Assembly (NCBI GenBank): GCA_029975475.1
Contig: JARKPB010000008.1
Coordinates: 1,391,202-1,455,201 of the forward strand
Direction: 5' to 3'
Length of the DNA: 64,000 nt
Origin: Anaerolineaceae bacterium
GTDB lineage: Bacteria; Chloroflexota; Anaerolineae; Anaerolineales; Anaerolineaceae
Shown here: positions 18,700-27,550 of the stretch, one piece after another
Position numbering within the stretch: position 1 is the stretch's first letter
How the letters are laid out: each line of letters starts with the position of its first letter
The notes under the pieces: generated by a model
Told to the model about the DNA's origin: nothing
Databases searched by the model: none
Seen by the model: the letters and a program-made list of their open reading frames with translations, nothing else
Translations under genes and position numbers: made by a program

Positions 18700-18709
18700 T
18701 AAGTTCAGG

Positions 18710-20065
18710 TTACGCGGGCGGGAGATCTTCCCGTCCGCCGAGCGGACCTGTACGTTCGTAGAACAGGTCCATCACCGCTCTGGCCAGCTTGGTATCATCA
18801 TGCCGCCAGGGGTTTTCATCATCTACCAGGTCTGCGAAATACACCGAAACGCGCTTGTCTAGATCGGGCTCCGGCTTTACCCATTCTACACCAGGAGCCA
18901 GTTTCTTTACAAATGAATTGTTGCAGATCATGACATCAAATGGATTACTGCCGAGGTGTTTGACCAGCGTATCCAGGTGATCGCCGCAGGTGAAGCCGCT
19001 GGTCTCGCCCTGCTGGGTGGCGACATTGCAGACAAAAAATTTGATCGCCCGGCTGGCTTTAATCGCTTCGGCGATATCGGGCACCAGCAAATTGGGCAAA
19101 ATGCTGGTGAACAGACTGCCCGGGCCCACGACGATCAGATCCGCGTTAAGGATCGCCTGCAGGGTGGGCGGAAACGCAAGCGGATTGTTCGGCTCCAGCC
19201 AGATGCGCTTGACCCGCCCCCGGGCTTCGGTGATCTTGCTTTCCCCCTTGACGCGGACCTGCTGGCCGGTCTGGGGTAATTCCACATCCGCCACCAGGCG
19301 CACATCGTGCAGGGTGGCAGGTAAAACCTGTCCTTGAACCGCCAGTACCCGCCGGGTTTCAGAGACCGCTTCTTCAAAACTGCCAGTGATATCTGTCAAC
19401 GCGGTGATCAGCAGATTACCCAGACTGTGGCCGCCCAATCCGGCGCTTTGCGCAAAGCGGTACTGGAACAGCTGGGTAAGCAGCTCTTCATCATTGGAAA
19501 GGGCTGCCAGGCAATTGCGAATATCGCCGGGCGGAAGAATGCCAATGCGCTGGCGCAATTCCCCGGAAGAACCCCCGTCATCCGCAACAGTGACAATGGC
19601 GGTCAAATTGTGAGTTTCCAGTTTCACCCCGCGCAGCAGGGAGGATAAACCGGTTCCCCCGCCCAGGGCGACAATTCGCGGGCCGCGCTCCTTGCGGCGG
19701 TATTCTGACACGGTTTCAATGATCGGCCGGCTGGAACTGATGAACGGCTTGAGCAGGGATCGATTTAAACCCAGCACGCCCAGCGCGATAAGAAGCAAAC
19801 CCAGCCCGCCAAAGATTAAAGCCCGCAGCGGCCGATCCAGGAAACGCAGAGAAATGAAAGACAGAACAGGCAGCCACCAGGTGTCCGGGGCGTTGCGGTA
19901 CAGGTCGATGACCAGCACCGCAAAACCAAGGCCGATCAGGGTGGTCCCGGCCAGGATAACCGCGATCCAGCGTTTTACACCGATACCAGGAATGAGCCAG
20001 CGCAGGGCAAGATGGAAAGACTGCCGCAGGCGCTGAAACCATTTTGCATTTGTTTTTCTGGGCAT
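18710..20065 (-). CDS. yvcK: YvcK/CofD-like gluconeogenesis factor with N-terminal membrane domain
   Basis: The C-terminal 325 residues match YvcK, a UDP-GlcNAc-binding protein that controls carbon flux into cell-wall precursors: VALGGGTGLSSLLRG, TVADDGGSSGELR, GPGSLFTSILPNLL and NVATQQGETSGFT are hallmarks. About 125 extra residues at the N-terminus hold two membrane helices (about 33-53 and 78-97), absent from the soluble Bacillus form, so this version should be membrane-tethered. ATG 20065 (MPRKTNAKWF) is chosen because it begins right at the predicted transcription start. Lies 60 nt upstream of gap, a suggestive link to central carbon metabolism. Confidence 0.9.
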   Translation of the reverse strand: MPRKTNAKWFQRLRQSFHLALRWLIPGIGVKRWIAVILAGTTLIGLGFAVLVIDLYRNAPDTWWLPVLSFISLRFLDRPLRALIFGGLGLLLIALGVLGLNRSLLKPFISSSRPIIETVSEYRRKERGPRIVALGGGTGLSSLLRGVKLETHNLTAIVTVADDGGSSGELRQRIGILPPGDIRNCLAALSNDEELLTQLFQYRFAQSAGLGGHSLGNLLITALTDITGSFEEAVSETRRVLAVQGQVLPATLHDVRLVADVELPQTGQQVRVKGESKITEARGRVKRIWLEPNNPLAFPPTLQAILNADLIVVGPGSLFTSILPNLLVPDIAEAIKASRAIKFFVCNVATQQGETSGFTCGDHLDTLVKHLGSNPFDVMICNNSFVKKLAPGVEWVKPEPDLDKRVSVYFADLVDDENPWRHDDTKLARAVMDLFYERTGPLGGREDLPPA

Positions 20066-20074
20066 TGAAATTGA

Positions 20075-20103
20075 ATAATAGCAGGAATCAGTACGAGCGT
20101 CAA
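20075..20103 (-). promoter_or_regulatory. yvcK promoter; (nearly) leaderless start
   Basis: Minus strand TTGACG (20103-20098), 17-bp spacer, TATTAT (20080-20075). The ATG begins nine bases later at 20065 with no Shine-Dalgarno sequence. Confidence 0.75.
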
Positions 20104-20144
20104 TAACGCGCACAAAGGGCTGTACGACCTCATTTTACCTGGGT

Positions 20145-20150
20145 TAGAAT
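20145..20150 (+). promoter_or_regulatory. -10 element of the ROK kinase gene; leaderless start
   Basis: TAGAAT ends eight bases before the ATG at 20158, so the transcript should begin at or within a base of the start codon. The -35 is poor (TGTACG, 20121-20126). Confidence 0.55.
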
Positions 20151-20157
20151 AACAGAT

Positions 20158-21093
20158 ATGGAAGCATATCTGGCGCTGGATATTGGCGGCACCCACCTGC
20201 GGGCGGCCTGTTTTCTTGGTCATGACGATCAGCCGATCCGGCAAATCCGGGAACGCACGCCTGCGGCAGGCTCGGACGGGCTGAAATTCTTGGTGCCGCT
20301 GCTCCAGGATCTGCTACCCGACGGGGTCAAGCCCGCCGGGATCGGGCTGGCGCTGCCTGGAATCATCGACCAGCACAACCTGATCATGAAGCGAGCGGTC
20401 AATCTACCCGGATGGGAACAGCTCCCGGTCGGGAGCGCCCTTAAAGCGGCTTTTAACTGCCCGGTGCGGATCGATAATGACGCGCGCCTGGCCTGCCTGG
20501 GAGAAGCGCGTTACGGCGCCGGGCGCGGCTGCCAGAACCTGATCTACCTGACCATCGGCACTGGGATCGGCGCCGGCATCCTCTGCCAGGGCAGCCTGCT
20601 GCGCGGCAGCCGCGGATTGGGCAGCGAAGCCGGGCATATTTTGCTGGACCCGCACGGCCCGCTGTGCGCCTGCGGCCAGCCCGGCCACCTCGAGGCGCTG
20701 GCTTCCGGCCCGGCGATCGCGCGGGAAGTACAGCGGCGTCTGCGGGCTGGCGAGCGGTCGATCCTTCAACTCGAACCGCCGCCCACGACCCTGCAGATTG
20801 GCGAAGCCGCCAGGGCGGGAGATCAACTGGCGCTGAGCGCGATCGCCGGCGCCGGCGAATGGATCGGCACCGCCCTGGCGAGCCTGGTGCATTTATTCAA
20901 TCCCGAGCGCATCGTGCTCGGAGGGGGCGTCAGCCTGATCGGTGAATGTCTGATGGAATCCGTTCAGCGCGGCCTTGAGCAGCACGTCATGGAAGCGCAA
21001 TATCTCCAAGATTTGAGCGTGCTGCCCGCCGGGCTGGGAGATGATTCCGGCCTGTACGGCGCTTTGGCGCTGATCCGGGATGAACGCGCCTGA
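20158..21093 (+). CDS. ROK-family sugar kinase (glucokinase-like)
   Basis: Likely phosphorylates glucose or a related hexose. ALDIGGTHLRAA is the ATP phosphate-binding motif, ALPGIID and IDNDARLACLGEARYGAG the sugar-binding and catalytic segments (Asp in DNDA), and LTIGTGIGAGI the second phosphate loop. The ROK zinc motif CxCGxxGCxE reads CACGQPGHLE here, so the third cysteine is replaced by His, which can still bind zinc. Length 311 aa is typical. No DNA-binding domain, so an enzyme rather than a repressor. Divergent from yvcK, both with starts at their predicted transcription sites. Confidence 0.88.
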   Translation: MEAYLALDIGGTHLRAACFLGHDDQPIRQIRERTPAAGSDGLKFLVPLLQDLLPDGVKPAGIGLALPGIIDQHNLIMKRAVNLPGWEQLPVGSALKAAFNCPVRIDNDARLACLGEARYGAGRGCQNLIYLTIGTGIGAGILCQGSLLRGSRGLGSEAGHILLDPHGPLCACGQPGHLEALASGPAIAREVQRRLRAGERSILQLEPPPTTLQIGEAARAGDQLALSAIAGAGEWIGTALASLVHLFNPERIVLGGGVSLIGECLMESVQRGLEQHVMEAQYLQDLSVLPAGLGDDSGLYGALALIRDERA

Positions 21094-21153
21094 ATATGCC
21101 AAAAGTCCGATGGAAGAGTGGACATCCGGCAATAGGTTTCTGCCCTACGGCAA

Positions 21154-21162
21154 TGCTATAAT
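21154..21162 (+). promoter_or_regulatory. Extended -10 promoter of the aminotransferase gene
   Basis: TGCTATAAT, a perfect extended -10, with no clear -35. The leader would be about 80 nt; a short open frame beginning inside it merely reads into the gene. Confidence 0.7.
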
Positions 21163-21249
21163 GCTTGAGCAAATTCCTGCCGGGTTGGGTAGACAATGGT
21201 TTCGCCCAAACAGGCAGGGATCACATTCAGAAATCCACGGAGGCAGGTT

Positions 21250-22572
21250 ATGCAGCGGTTAAACGTCCCCGGTCCAAAGGCCAGGAAATACATTGAAAGA
21301 GATGAGGCGGTGATTTCACCATCCTACCCGCGCGGTTACCCGTTTGTAATGGATCATGGAAAAGGCAGCCAGGTGTGGGATGTGGACGGGAATCGTTTCC
21401 TGGATTTTGCCGCGGGGATCGCGGTCGCTTCGACCGGTCACAGCCATCCCGCTGTGGTCAAAGCCATTCAAGATCAGGCCGAAAAATTTATTCACATTTC
21501 CTCCGACTTTTACCACGACAGCATGGTTCGGCTGGGTGAAAAGCTGGATGAAATCGCCCCATTTAAGGAAGACGCGCTCAGTTTTTTGACCAATTCTGGA
21601 ACGGAAGCGGTGGAAACCGCCATCAAGCTGGCGCGTTATAAAACCGGCCGCAGCCAGTTCATCGGCTTCACCGGCGGTTTTCACGGCCGGACGATGGGCG
21701 CGGTAACCTTTACCGCCAGCAAACCGAATTATCACCGCGGATTTTATCCATTGATGAACGGGGTCACCCACGTCCCGTTCCCGGACGCTTACCGTCCGGT
21801 ACTGGCAGCGCGCCCCGGACAGGATTACGGTGAGGCGGTGGTGGACTACATTGAACACGAAGTGCTGGGCCGTTTCCTGCCGGCTGAAGAAGTCGCCGGC
21901 ATTCTGGTTGAACCCATCCAGGGCGAAGGCGGATATATTGTCCCGACCCCCGGTTTCTTCCCGGCTTTGCGCCGTCTCTGCGATCAGCACGGCATCCTCT
22001 TGATTGCCGACGAAGTGCAGGCTGGCACCGGCCGAACCGGGAAATGGTGGTCAATTGAGCATTTCGGGGTTGAACCGGATATGATCTGCATCGCCAAGGG
22101 AATCGCCAGCGGCGTCCCGCTGGGCGCGTTGACGGCGCGCAAGAGCGTCATGACCTGGCCGCGCGGCGCGCAGGGAAACACATACGGCGGCAACCCGCTG
22201 GCCTGTTCAGCCGCGCTGGCGACGCTGGCTTTGATCGAAAGCGAATATATGGCCAACGCCGCCCGGGTAGGCGCGGTGGCAATCAAACGTTTGACGGAAA
22301 TGATGGAACGGCACCCATCTATTGGTCAGGTGCGCGGTCTGGGTTTGATGATCGGGGTTGAATTTGTCAGCGACCGGGTCAGCCGCGAACCAGCCGCAGA
22401 ACTGCGCGATCTGGTGGTTGACACCGCCTTTGAATACGGCCTGCTTACCCTGGGCTGCGGAAAAAGCGTGATCCGGGTATCTCCGCCGCTTTGCACCACC
22501 GAAGCAGAGATGGAAGAAGGCCTTGAAATTTTTGAACACGCGATCGGCATCGCCGAAGAAAAGCTCCTATAA
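21250..22572 (+). CDS. Class III PLP-dependent aminotransferase (acetylornithine/4-aminobutyrate type)
   Basis: Moves an amino group between an omega- or alpha-amino acid and a keto acid. It has the class III landmarks: VWDVDGNRFLDFAAGIAV, the cofactor-binding NSGTEAVETAIKLAR, GGFHGRTMGA, IADEVQAGTGRTGKWW, and the Schiff-base Lys in CIAKGIASG. GNTYGGNPLACSAALA completes the active site. The N-terminal MQRLNVPGPKARKYIERD resembles broad-specificity members of thermophiles, so substrate remains open (GABA, acetylornithine or a racemase-like role). Start at ATG 21250, with GGAGG just upstream; the frame extends to 21196 but without a ribosome site. Confidence 0.88.
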   Translation: MQRLNVPGPKARKYIERDEAVISPSYPRGYPFVMDHGKGSQVWDVDGNRFLDFAAGIAVASTGHSHPAVVKAIQDQAEKFIHISSDFYHDSMVRLGEKLDEIAPFKEDALSFLTNSGTEAVETAIKLARYKTGRSQFIGFTGGFHGRTMGAVTFTASKPNYHRGFYPLMNGVTHVPFPDAYRPVLAARPGQDYGEAVVDYIEHEVLGRFLPAEEVAGILVEPIQGEGGYIVPTPGFFPALRRLCDQHGILLIADEVQAGTGRTGKWWSIEHFGVEPDMICIAKGIASGVPLGALTARKSVMTWPRGAQGNTYGGNPLACSAALATLALIESEYMANAARVGAVAIKRLTEMMERHPSIGQVRGLGLMIGVEFVSDRVSREPAAELRDLVVDTAFEYGLLTLGCGKSVIRVSPPLCTTEAEMEEGLEIFEHAIGIAEEKLL

Positions 22573-22588
22573 GAATAGACCAGAAACG

Positions 22589-22620
22589 ACAGCCCGGCCA
22601 AAACTGCCGGGCTGTTTCGT
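22589..22620 (+). terminator. Intrinsic terminator after the aminotransferase
   Basis: ACAGCCCGGC (22589-22598), 7-nt loop, GCCGGGCTGT (22605-22614), then TTCGTTT. Confidence 0.85.
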
Positions 22621-22660
22621 TTAAGGTACAATTTTGATAACGCCCCAGCGCAACGGAGGC

Positions 22661-24220
22661 ATGATGCTGCCCGATTACCGCGTCCGCCAGAGAGATTACC
22701 TGTTAGAAATTGCCCAGGCGCTCACCCAGGAGCTTGACCTGGACAATCTGCTCAACCGCATCCTGGATATATCCCTGGATTTGCTTTCCGGCCAGGCCGG
22801 TCTGATCGCGCTGCGCTCAGAGCGCGGCAGCTGGCAGATTCAGTCTTCGCGCAATTTACAGCCAGCCTTCCTGCGCTACCTTGAGCAGCGTTTGAGCAAT
22901 CTGCCGGAATTTGGCGATCCGACGGTTCAGGAAATCCCGGAGATCAACCGGATATTAAATGACATCACCCGGGCGGTCAGCGGCGGGTTGATCAACGGGG
23001 TCGGTCTGCCGCTTGCCACCCGCCAGCGGGTGATGGGGGTCATCTTTATCTTTCGCTCGTATTCGGGCATGTTTAGCGCCAATGACCGCTTGCTGCTGCG
23101 CAGTTTTGCCAGCCAGGCGGCCATCGCCATCCAGAACGCTCAGTTGTACGCCATTGTGACCCGCGAGAATCAGCGCCTGGACGCCCTGCTGAATTCCGCG
23201 GCCGACGGGATTATGATCCTGGAAAATGACCTGCAGATCGAGCGCTGCAACCCTGCCCTGCTGCGCATGTTGAACACCGACCAGGATCACGTCGTGGGTC
23301 AGCTGCATGAAAAAATCATCCGCTGGGCAAAACCGCCGCAAGGTCAAACGCTCGAAGATGCGGTCGCCAACGGCTGGCCGCTGACCGAGAACGCGGCGCT
23401 GTATGTCGAAGGTGATCTGCTGCGCAGCGACAGCCTGCCGCCCCTGCCGGTGGGCATTACTTACGCCCCGCTGGTGGATGAAAACGGCAGGTTAGGCAAT
23501 ATTATCGCCAACCTGCGGGATATTACCCGTTTCCGCCAGGCCGAGGAAGTAAAGTCAACTTTTATCTCGATTGTCAGCCACGAGTTAAAAACACCGGTCG
23601 CTTTGATTAAGGGCTACGTCTCAACCCTGCGCCGCCAGGACGCCGAATGGGATAAAGAAATTCTGAATGAAGGCCTGGAAGTTATTGAAGAAGAGGCTGA
23701 CCGGTTGAGCCTGATGATTGAGAATCTGCTGGACGCTTCTCGGCTGCAGGCTGGCGGCTTCTCTCTCAAACGCGCGGATGTGAACCTGCCCGATCTCGCC
23801 AGGCGGCTGATTGAACGGTTTCAAACCCAGGCCGGGCAGCGGAAGCTGCGGGCTGATTTTCCGGCTGATTTCCCGGTTATCATGGCGGATGAAGCCCGGA
23901 TTGAACAGGTCTTGAACAATTTGCTGACCAATGCGTTGAAATACGCGCCGGACGGCGAAATTGTGGTCAGCGGGCAGGTGCGGCCGGACACGGTGATCGT
24001 GTGCGTCAGCGATCAGGGACCCGGGATCGCCCCGGAAGACATCCCCTATGTGTTTGACCGCTTTTACCGCGCGCCGGAAATGGTCAAGAATACCAAAGGT
24101 GCCGGGCTGGGATTGTATCTTTGCCGGTCGATTATTGAAGCACACGGGGGAAGGATCTGGGTGGACGGCGGTGCCAGCCGCGGCGCGCGGATTTGCTTTT
24201 CACTGCCGCGCGGGGAATAA
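22661..24220 (+). CDS. Sensor histidine kinase, GAF-PAS-HisKA-HATPase
   Basis: A cytosolic two-component sensor of 519 aa. Order: GAF (about 15-165), PAS (about 170-290, with NSAADGIMILENDLQIERCNPA), HisKA with phospho-accepting His in FISIVSHELKTP, and a HATPase domain with N-box (NLLTNALKYAP), DQGPGIAPEDIPYVFDRFYR and GAGLGLYLCR. No membrane segment, so it senses an internal signal. No response regulator is adjacent; the partner must be elsewhere. GGAGG lies just before paired ATG codons at 22661 and 22664, so either could be used. TACAAT at 22627-22632 may be its -10. Confidence 0.92.
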   Translation: MMLPDYRVRQRDYLLEIAQALTQELDLDNLLNRILDISLDLLSGQAGLIALRSERGSWQIQSSRNLQPAFLRYLEQRLSNLPEFGDPTVQEIPEINRILNDITRAVSGGLINGVGLPLATRQRVMGVIFIFRSYSGMFSANDRLLLRSFASQAAIAIQNAQLYAIVTRENQRLDALLNSAADGIMILENDLQIERCNPALLRMLNTDQDHVVGQLHEKIIRWAKPPQGQTLEDAVANGWPLTENAALYVEGDLLRSDSLPPLPVGITYAPLVDENGRLGNIIANLRDITRFRQAEEVKSTFISIVSHELKTPVALIKGYVSTLRRQDAEWDKEILNEGLEVIEEEADRLSLMIENLLDASRLQAGGFSLKRADVNLPDLARRLIERFQTQAGQRKLRADFPADFPVIMADEARIEQVLNNLLTNALKYAPDGEIVVSGQVRPDTVIVCVSDQGPGIAPEDIPYVFDRFYRAPEMVKNTKGAGLGLYLCRSIIEAHGGRIWVDGGASRGARICFSLPRGE

Positions 24221-24264
24221 ACGCGGCCAGCCTTCTACGCTCCGCCGGCGCTGCACGGTCAGAG

Positions 24265-24273
24265 TGGTATAAT
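24265..24273 (+). promoter_or_regulatory. Extended -10 promoter of the CpXC gene
   Basis: TGGTATAAT with no clear -35, followed by a leader of about 25 nt with an AAGAGG ribosome site. Confidence 0.7.
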
Positions 24274-24304
24274 TTGCGGAAATTAAATCGCAAGAGGAAC
24301 CTCA

Positions 24305-25654
24305 ATGGCCAAAGTGCAAACCAGCTGCCCGCGCTGCCGGCAGCCGATCATCGCCGATGTTGAACAATTGTTTGACATGAACACCAATCCGCAGGCCAAG
24401 CAGATGCTGCTTGGCGGCGGCGTGAATACCGCCAGCTGCCCCAATTGCGGGTATCAGGGGATGTTGAGCACCCCGATCGTGTACCATGACCCGGAAAAAG
24501 AACTGCTGCTGACCTTCTTCCCGTCCGAAATGGGCCTGCCGGTTAACGAGCAGGAAAAAATGATCGGACCGCTGATCACCCGGGTGGTCAACGCGCTGCC
24601 GGTGGAAAAACGCAAAGCCTATCTCTTCCAGCCGCGAACCATGTTAACGTTCCAGACGATGGTTGAGACCATCCTGGAAAAAGACGGCATCACCAAAGAA
24701 ATGCTGGATGCCCAGCAGAAAAAGCTGAATTTACTGCAGCGCTTACTGGGGGCCTCTCAGGAAAGCCGCGCCGAGATCATCCGGCAGGAAAACGACCTGA
24801 TTGACCAGGGTTTCTTTACTCTGATCAGCCGACTGGTCGAAGCCACCCTCTCACAGGGGGATGAACAAACGGCAAGGGCGCTGGCGGCTTTGCAGCAGGA
24901 ATTGCTGAACACGACCGAGGCTGGCAAAGCACTAAAGGCACAGGCTGAAGACGCCGAAGCGGCATTAAAAGCCCTGCAGGCGGCCGGAAAAGACGGCCTG
25001 ACCCGCGAAAAGCTGGTCGATCTGATCACCGGTGCAACGAGCGATGTGCAGCTCACTACCCTGGTCAGCTACACCCGCGCGGGAATGGATTACGAATTCT
25101 TCCAACTGCTCAGCAGCCGGATTGATTCCGCCAGCGGGGCAGAAAAAGAACGCCTGCTGGCACTGCGCGAAAAATTGCTCAAACTGACCGAAGACATTGA
25201 CAAAGTCATGCAGGCGCGCATCAAACAAATGCGCGACCTGATTGAGGAATTATTAAAGCAGCCGGATTTGGATGCGGCTGCTGCGCAGATCGCGCCAATG
25301 GTGGACGAGGTGTTTGTGCAGCTTGTTCAGGATGAAATCGCCGCCGCACGAAAGAAGGCGGATCTGGAACGCAGTGCCAGGCTGCAGAGCATTCTGGCGG
25401 CGATTGAGAAAGCGTCCGCCCCGCCACCCGAAGTGGCTTTTATTGAAGAACTGCTGCAAGCCGAATCGGACGAAGCGCGGGCCGCCCTGCTGGATCAAAA
25501 ATCCGAGCTGGTGACCGAGAATTTTCTCAGTATGCTGAATAACCTGGTCGCCCGCACGGCGGAGGATGAGCAGGCCAAGGAGATGAACCAACAGCTTCAG
25601 CAGTTGTACCGGCAGGTTCTGCGTCGGCAAATGGCCAGTAACTTAAAGGGCTAG
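24305..25654 (+). CDS. CpXC-domain protein with long helical C-terminus
   Basis: The first 60 residues form a CpXC zinc-binding domain: TSCPRCRQPI (Cys8, Cys11) and ASCPNCGYQG, then a beta-rich part (VYHDPEKELLLTFFP). From about 150 to 449 the protein is almost entirely charged and helical, with three imperfect segments ending in EIIRQENDLIDQGFF, EIAAARKKADLER and KSELVTENFLSML, which look like repeated helical hairpins. CpXC proteins are of unknown function and occur in Chloroflexota and gut bacteria. No signal peptide. A single-gene unit between an extended -10 promoter and a strong terminator. Confidence 0.8.
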   Translation: MAKVQTSCPRCRQPIIADVEQLFDMNTNPQAKQMLLGGGVNTASCPNCGYQGMLSTPIVYHDPEKELLLTFFPSEMGLPVNEQEKMIGPLITRVVNALPVEKRKAYLFQPRTMLTFQTMVETILEKDGITKEMLDAQQKKLNLLQRLLGASQESRAEIIRQENDLIDQGFFTLISRLVEATLSQGDEQTARALAALQQELLNTTEAGKALKAQAEDAEAALKALQAAGKDGLTREKLVDLITGATSDVQLTTLVSYTRAGMDYEFFQLLSSRIDSASGAEKERLLALREKLLKLTEDIDKVMQARIKQMRDLIEELLKQPDLDAAAAQIAPMVDEVFVQLVQDEIAAARKKADLERSARLQSILAAIEKASAPPPEVAFIEELLQAESDEARAALLDQKSELVTENFLSMLNNLVARTAEDEQAKEMNQQLQQLYRQVLRRQMASNLKG

Positions 25655-25663
25655 ATGACATAA

Positions 25664-25697
25664 ACAGCAGGCCGGCGCACGCCGGCCTGCTGTCTTT
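25664..25697. terminator. Bidirectional intrinsic terminator between CpXC and FHA genes
   Basis: Perfect 14-bp stem (25664-25677 with 25680-25693) followed by CTTTT on plus and TTTA on minus. Confidence 0.85.
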
Positions 25698-25709
25698 TAG
25701 ATAAGGGGG

Positions 25710-26390
25710 TTAATCAAAACGTGGGTTTTCCAAACGCAAACCGTGGCCGCGAACGGTTAAGACATAAGCGTTTTCGCGGTCCAGCTCTGCCAGACGGTCG
25801 CGCAGCCGGCGCACCAGCGCATCCAGGGCCTGTTCGCTGACCCCAACCGCTTCTTCTTCGCCCCAGATCGATAGGATCAAGTCCTGACGCGAGACCACTT
25901 TGCCCTGATTAAAATAAAGGGACTGCAGCAGGAGAAACTGGGGGAGCGATAAGGGCGGAAGCAGTTCCTGTTCGCCGATCCAGACCCTGCGCGAGCGCGG
26001 ATCGAGGAACAGTTTTCCCGAGCGGTCCGCCTGCGCCGGAACCTGATCAAGCGGCATGGTTGAATCAGAATTCAAAAAGACCATCTGCTGGACCAGCGCG
26101 ATTTGAAGGACGTCGCCGTCTTTTAGCGTCTGAGGCGCGGATAACATTTTTCCATTACAGTACGTGCCGTTCTTGCTTCCCAGATCTTCGAGGAGGACGC
26201 CTTCTGGCGTGTCCCGCAAACGGGCATGGAAGCGGGAGACCTGACGGTCTGGAATGACCACATCGCACTGCGGCTCGCGGCCAATAGACAGTTCCCCTAC
26301 AACCGTCCAGCGCTGGCCGTTCAAGGGGCCGGTCTGGGCGATCAAAACCGGGTTATCGCTTTTTTCTTCCTCACGAAGCGGTTTAACCAT
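25710..26390 (-). CDS. FHA-domain transcriptional regulator with winged-helix DNA-binding domain
   Basis: Residues about 30-105 are an FHA phosphothreonine-binding domain (LSIGREPQCDVVIPD, VSRFHARL, LEDLGSKNGTYCNG), and about 120-226 an OmpR-type winged helix (LSLPQFLLLQSLYFNQGKVVSRQDL, ALDALVRRLRDRL, YVLTVRGHGLRL). It lacks a receiver domain, so control should come through phosphothreonine binding rather than a histidine kinase. The divergent neighbour at 26493 is a Ser/Thr kinase, an obvious candidate to phosphorylate it or its partner. The start codon has GAGG 8 nt upstream. Confidence 0.9.
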   Translation of the reverse strand: MVKPLREEEKSDNPVLIAQTGPLNGQRWTVVGELSIGREPQCDVVIPDRQVSRFHARLRDTPEGVLLEDLGSKNGTYCNGKMLSAPQTLKDGDVLQIALVQQMVFLNSDSTMPLDQVPAQADRSGKLFLDPRSRRVWIGEQELLPPLSLPQFLLLQSLYFNQGKVVSRQDLILSIWGEEEAVGVSEQALDALVRRLRDRLAELDRENAYVLTVRGHGLRLENPRFD

Positions 26391-26438
26391 TCCTATCCTC
26401 GAAAATCAGGCATTTTCGGTGGAACATGTCCCCGTTGG

Positions 26439-26459
26439 GTATAATATAACAGATTATAC
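26439..26459. promoter_or_regulatory. Symmetrical divergent promoter between FHA regulator and Ser/Thr kinase
   Basis: GTATAAT (26439-26445), 7-nt spacer, ATTATAC (26453-26459): a perfect inverted repeat in which each arm supplies a consensus -10 for the opposite strand. It would start the kinase transcript near 26452 and the regulator transcript near 26446. Confidence 0.65.
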
Positions 26460-26492
26460 GCAACTATGATGAAATCTTGACGAGGAAATTAG

Positions 26493-27518
26493 TTGCCCAA
26501 GATCCAAACGCCGCGCCCAAAGAATACTCCGCCCGGCCTGCCGGTTCTAAAATCCGGCGAGGTCCTGCGCGGACGTTACCGCATCCAGCGTATCATTGGA
26601 CGCGGAGGCATGGGCAGTATTTATCTGGCTGAGGATCTGCGTCTGGGGGGGCGAGAATGCGCGGTAAAAGAAGTTGAGCATGACCGCAGCCTTACGCCGG
26701 ATCTGCTCAGAGAGGCGCGTGAACAGTTTTACCGTGAAGCCACGGTGCTGGCCAAACTTGATCATCCCAACCTGCCGAAAGTCTCGGACTATTTTTCCAC
26801 CGAAGCGCTCGATTATCTGGTGATGGATTACATCCCGGGAAAAGATTTGCGCACACTGATGATCGAAGCCCGCTCCGAAAACCGTTTCCTGGACGAACTG
26901 GAGGTGGTCAACTGGGCCATGCAGCTGGGCAGCGCCCTGGCATACATGCACGCGCAGCAGCCGCCAATCTTGCACCGCGACATTAAACCCAGCAATCTTA
27001 AGCTCACCCCGGCCGGTCTGGTCAAGCTGGTGGATTTTGGACTGGTAAAAATTCTAGCCCCCGGTGAAGTGACCATCACCATTCTTCAGGGACAGGGCAC
27101 GGCCATTTATACCCCTTTGGAACAATACGGAGGGGACAGCGGTCACACGGATGTGCGCAGCGACCTGTACGCATTTGGCGCGACCCTGTATCACCTGCTG
27201 ACCAACCGCGCCCCCGCTGACGCCCGCGACCGATTTTTGGACGGCGGCGCGCTGATCCCGCCCCGACAAATCAACCCGGCGGTCAGCCAGCGAGTCGAGC
27301 GGGCCATACTGTGGGCCATGAGCCTGCACCCTTCCGACCGCCCCGGGTCAGCCGAGGAATTCCTTCACGCGTTAACCTGGGACCGCCCCACCCTGCCCAA
27401 CCCCATCCGCCGGCCGGTTCAAATGCGTGATTATCTCAAACGAACCCCTGAGCGCCAGATCGCGGCGGCGGCAGTTATCCTGGGCGTCCTGGGCCTGCTG
27501 GTTTCGTTATTTATTTAA
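26493..27518 (+). CDS. Membrane Ser/Thr protein kinase
   Basis: Hanks-type kinase. It has the glycine loop [18 protein letters not shown]-anchoring Lys59 (CAVKEVE), catalytic HRDIKPSN with Asp163, and DFGLVK, then [31 protein letters not shown] in the C-lobe. The kinase domain fills residues 30-290. A single membrane helix ends the protein (about 318-341, [12 protein letters not shown]), with no external sensor domain. The start is a TTG preceded by GACGAGGAAA. Divergent from the FHA regulator, suggesting a paired phospho-switch. Confidence 0.9.
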   Translation: MPKIQTPRPKNTPPGLPVLKSGEVLRGRYRIQRIIGRGGMGSIYLAEDLRLGGRECAVKEVEHDRSLTPDLLREAREQFYREATVLAKLDHPNLPKVSDYFSTEALDYLVMDYIPGKDLRTLMIEARSENRFLDELEVVNWAMQLGSALAYMHAQQPPILHRDIKPSNLKLTPAGLVKLVDFGLVKILAPGEVTITILQGQGTAIYTPLEQYGGDSGHTDVRSDLYAFGATLYHLLTNRAPADARDRFLDGGALIPPRQINPAVSQRVERAILWAMSLHPSDRPGSAEEFLHALTWDRPTLPNPIRRPVQMRDYLKRTPERQIAAAAVILGVLGLLVSLFI

Positions 27519-27550
27519 GCGATTCTGATAAGAAAGCCGCGAAACCGGGT

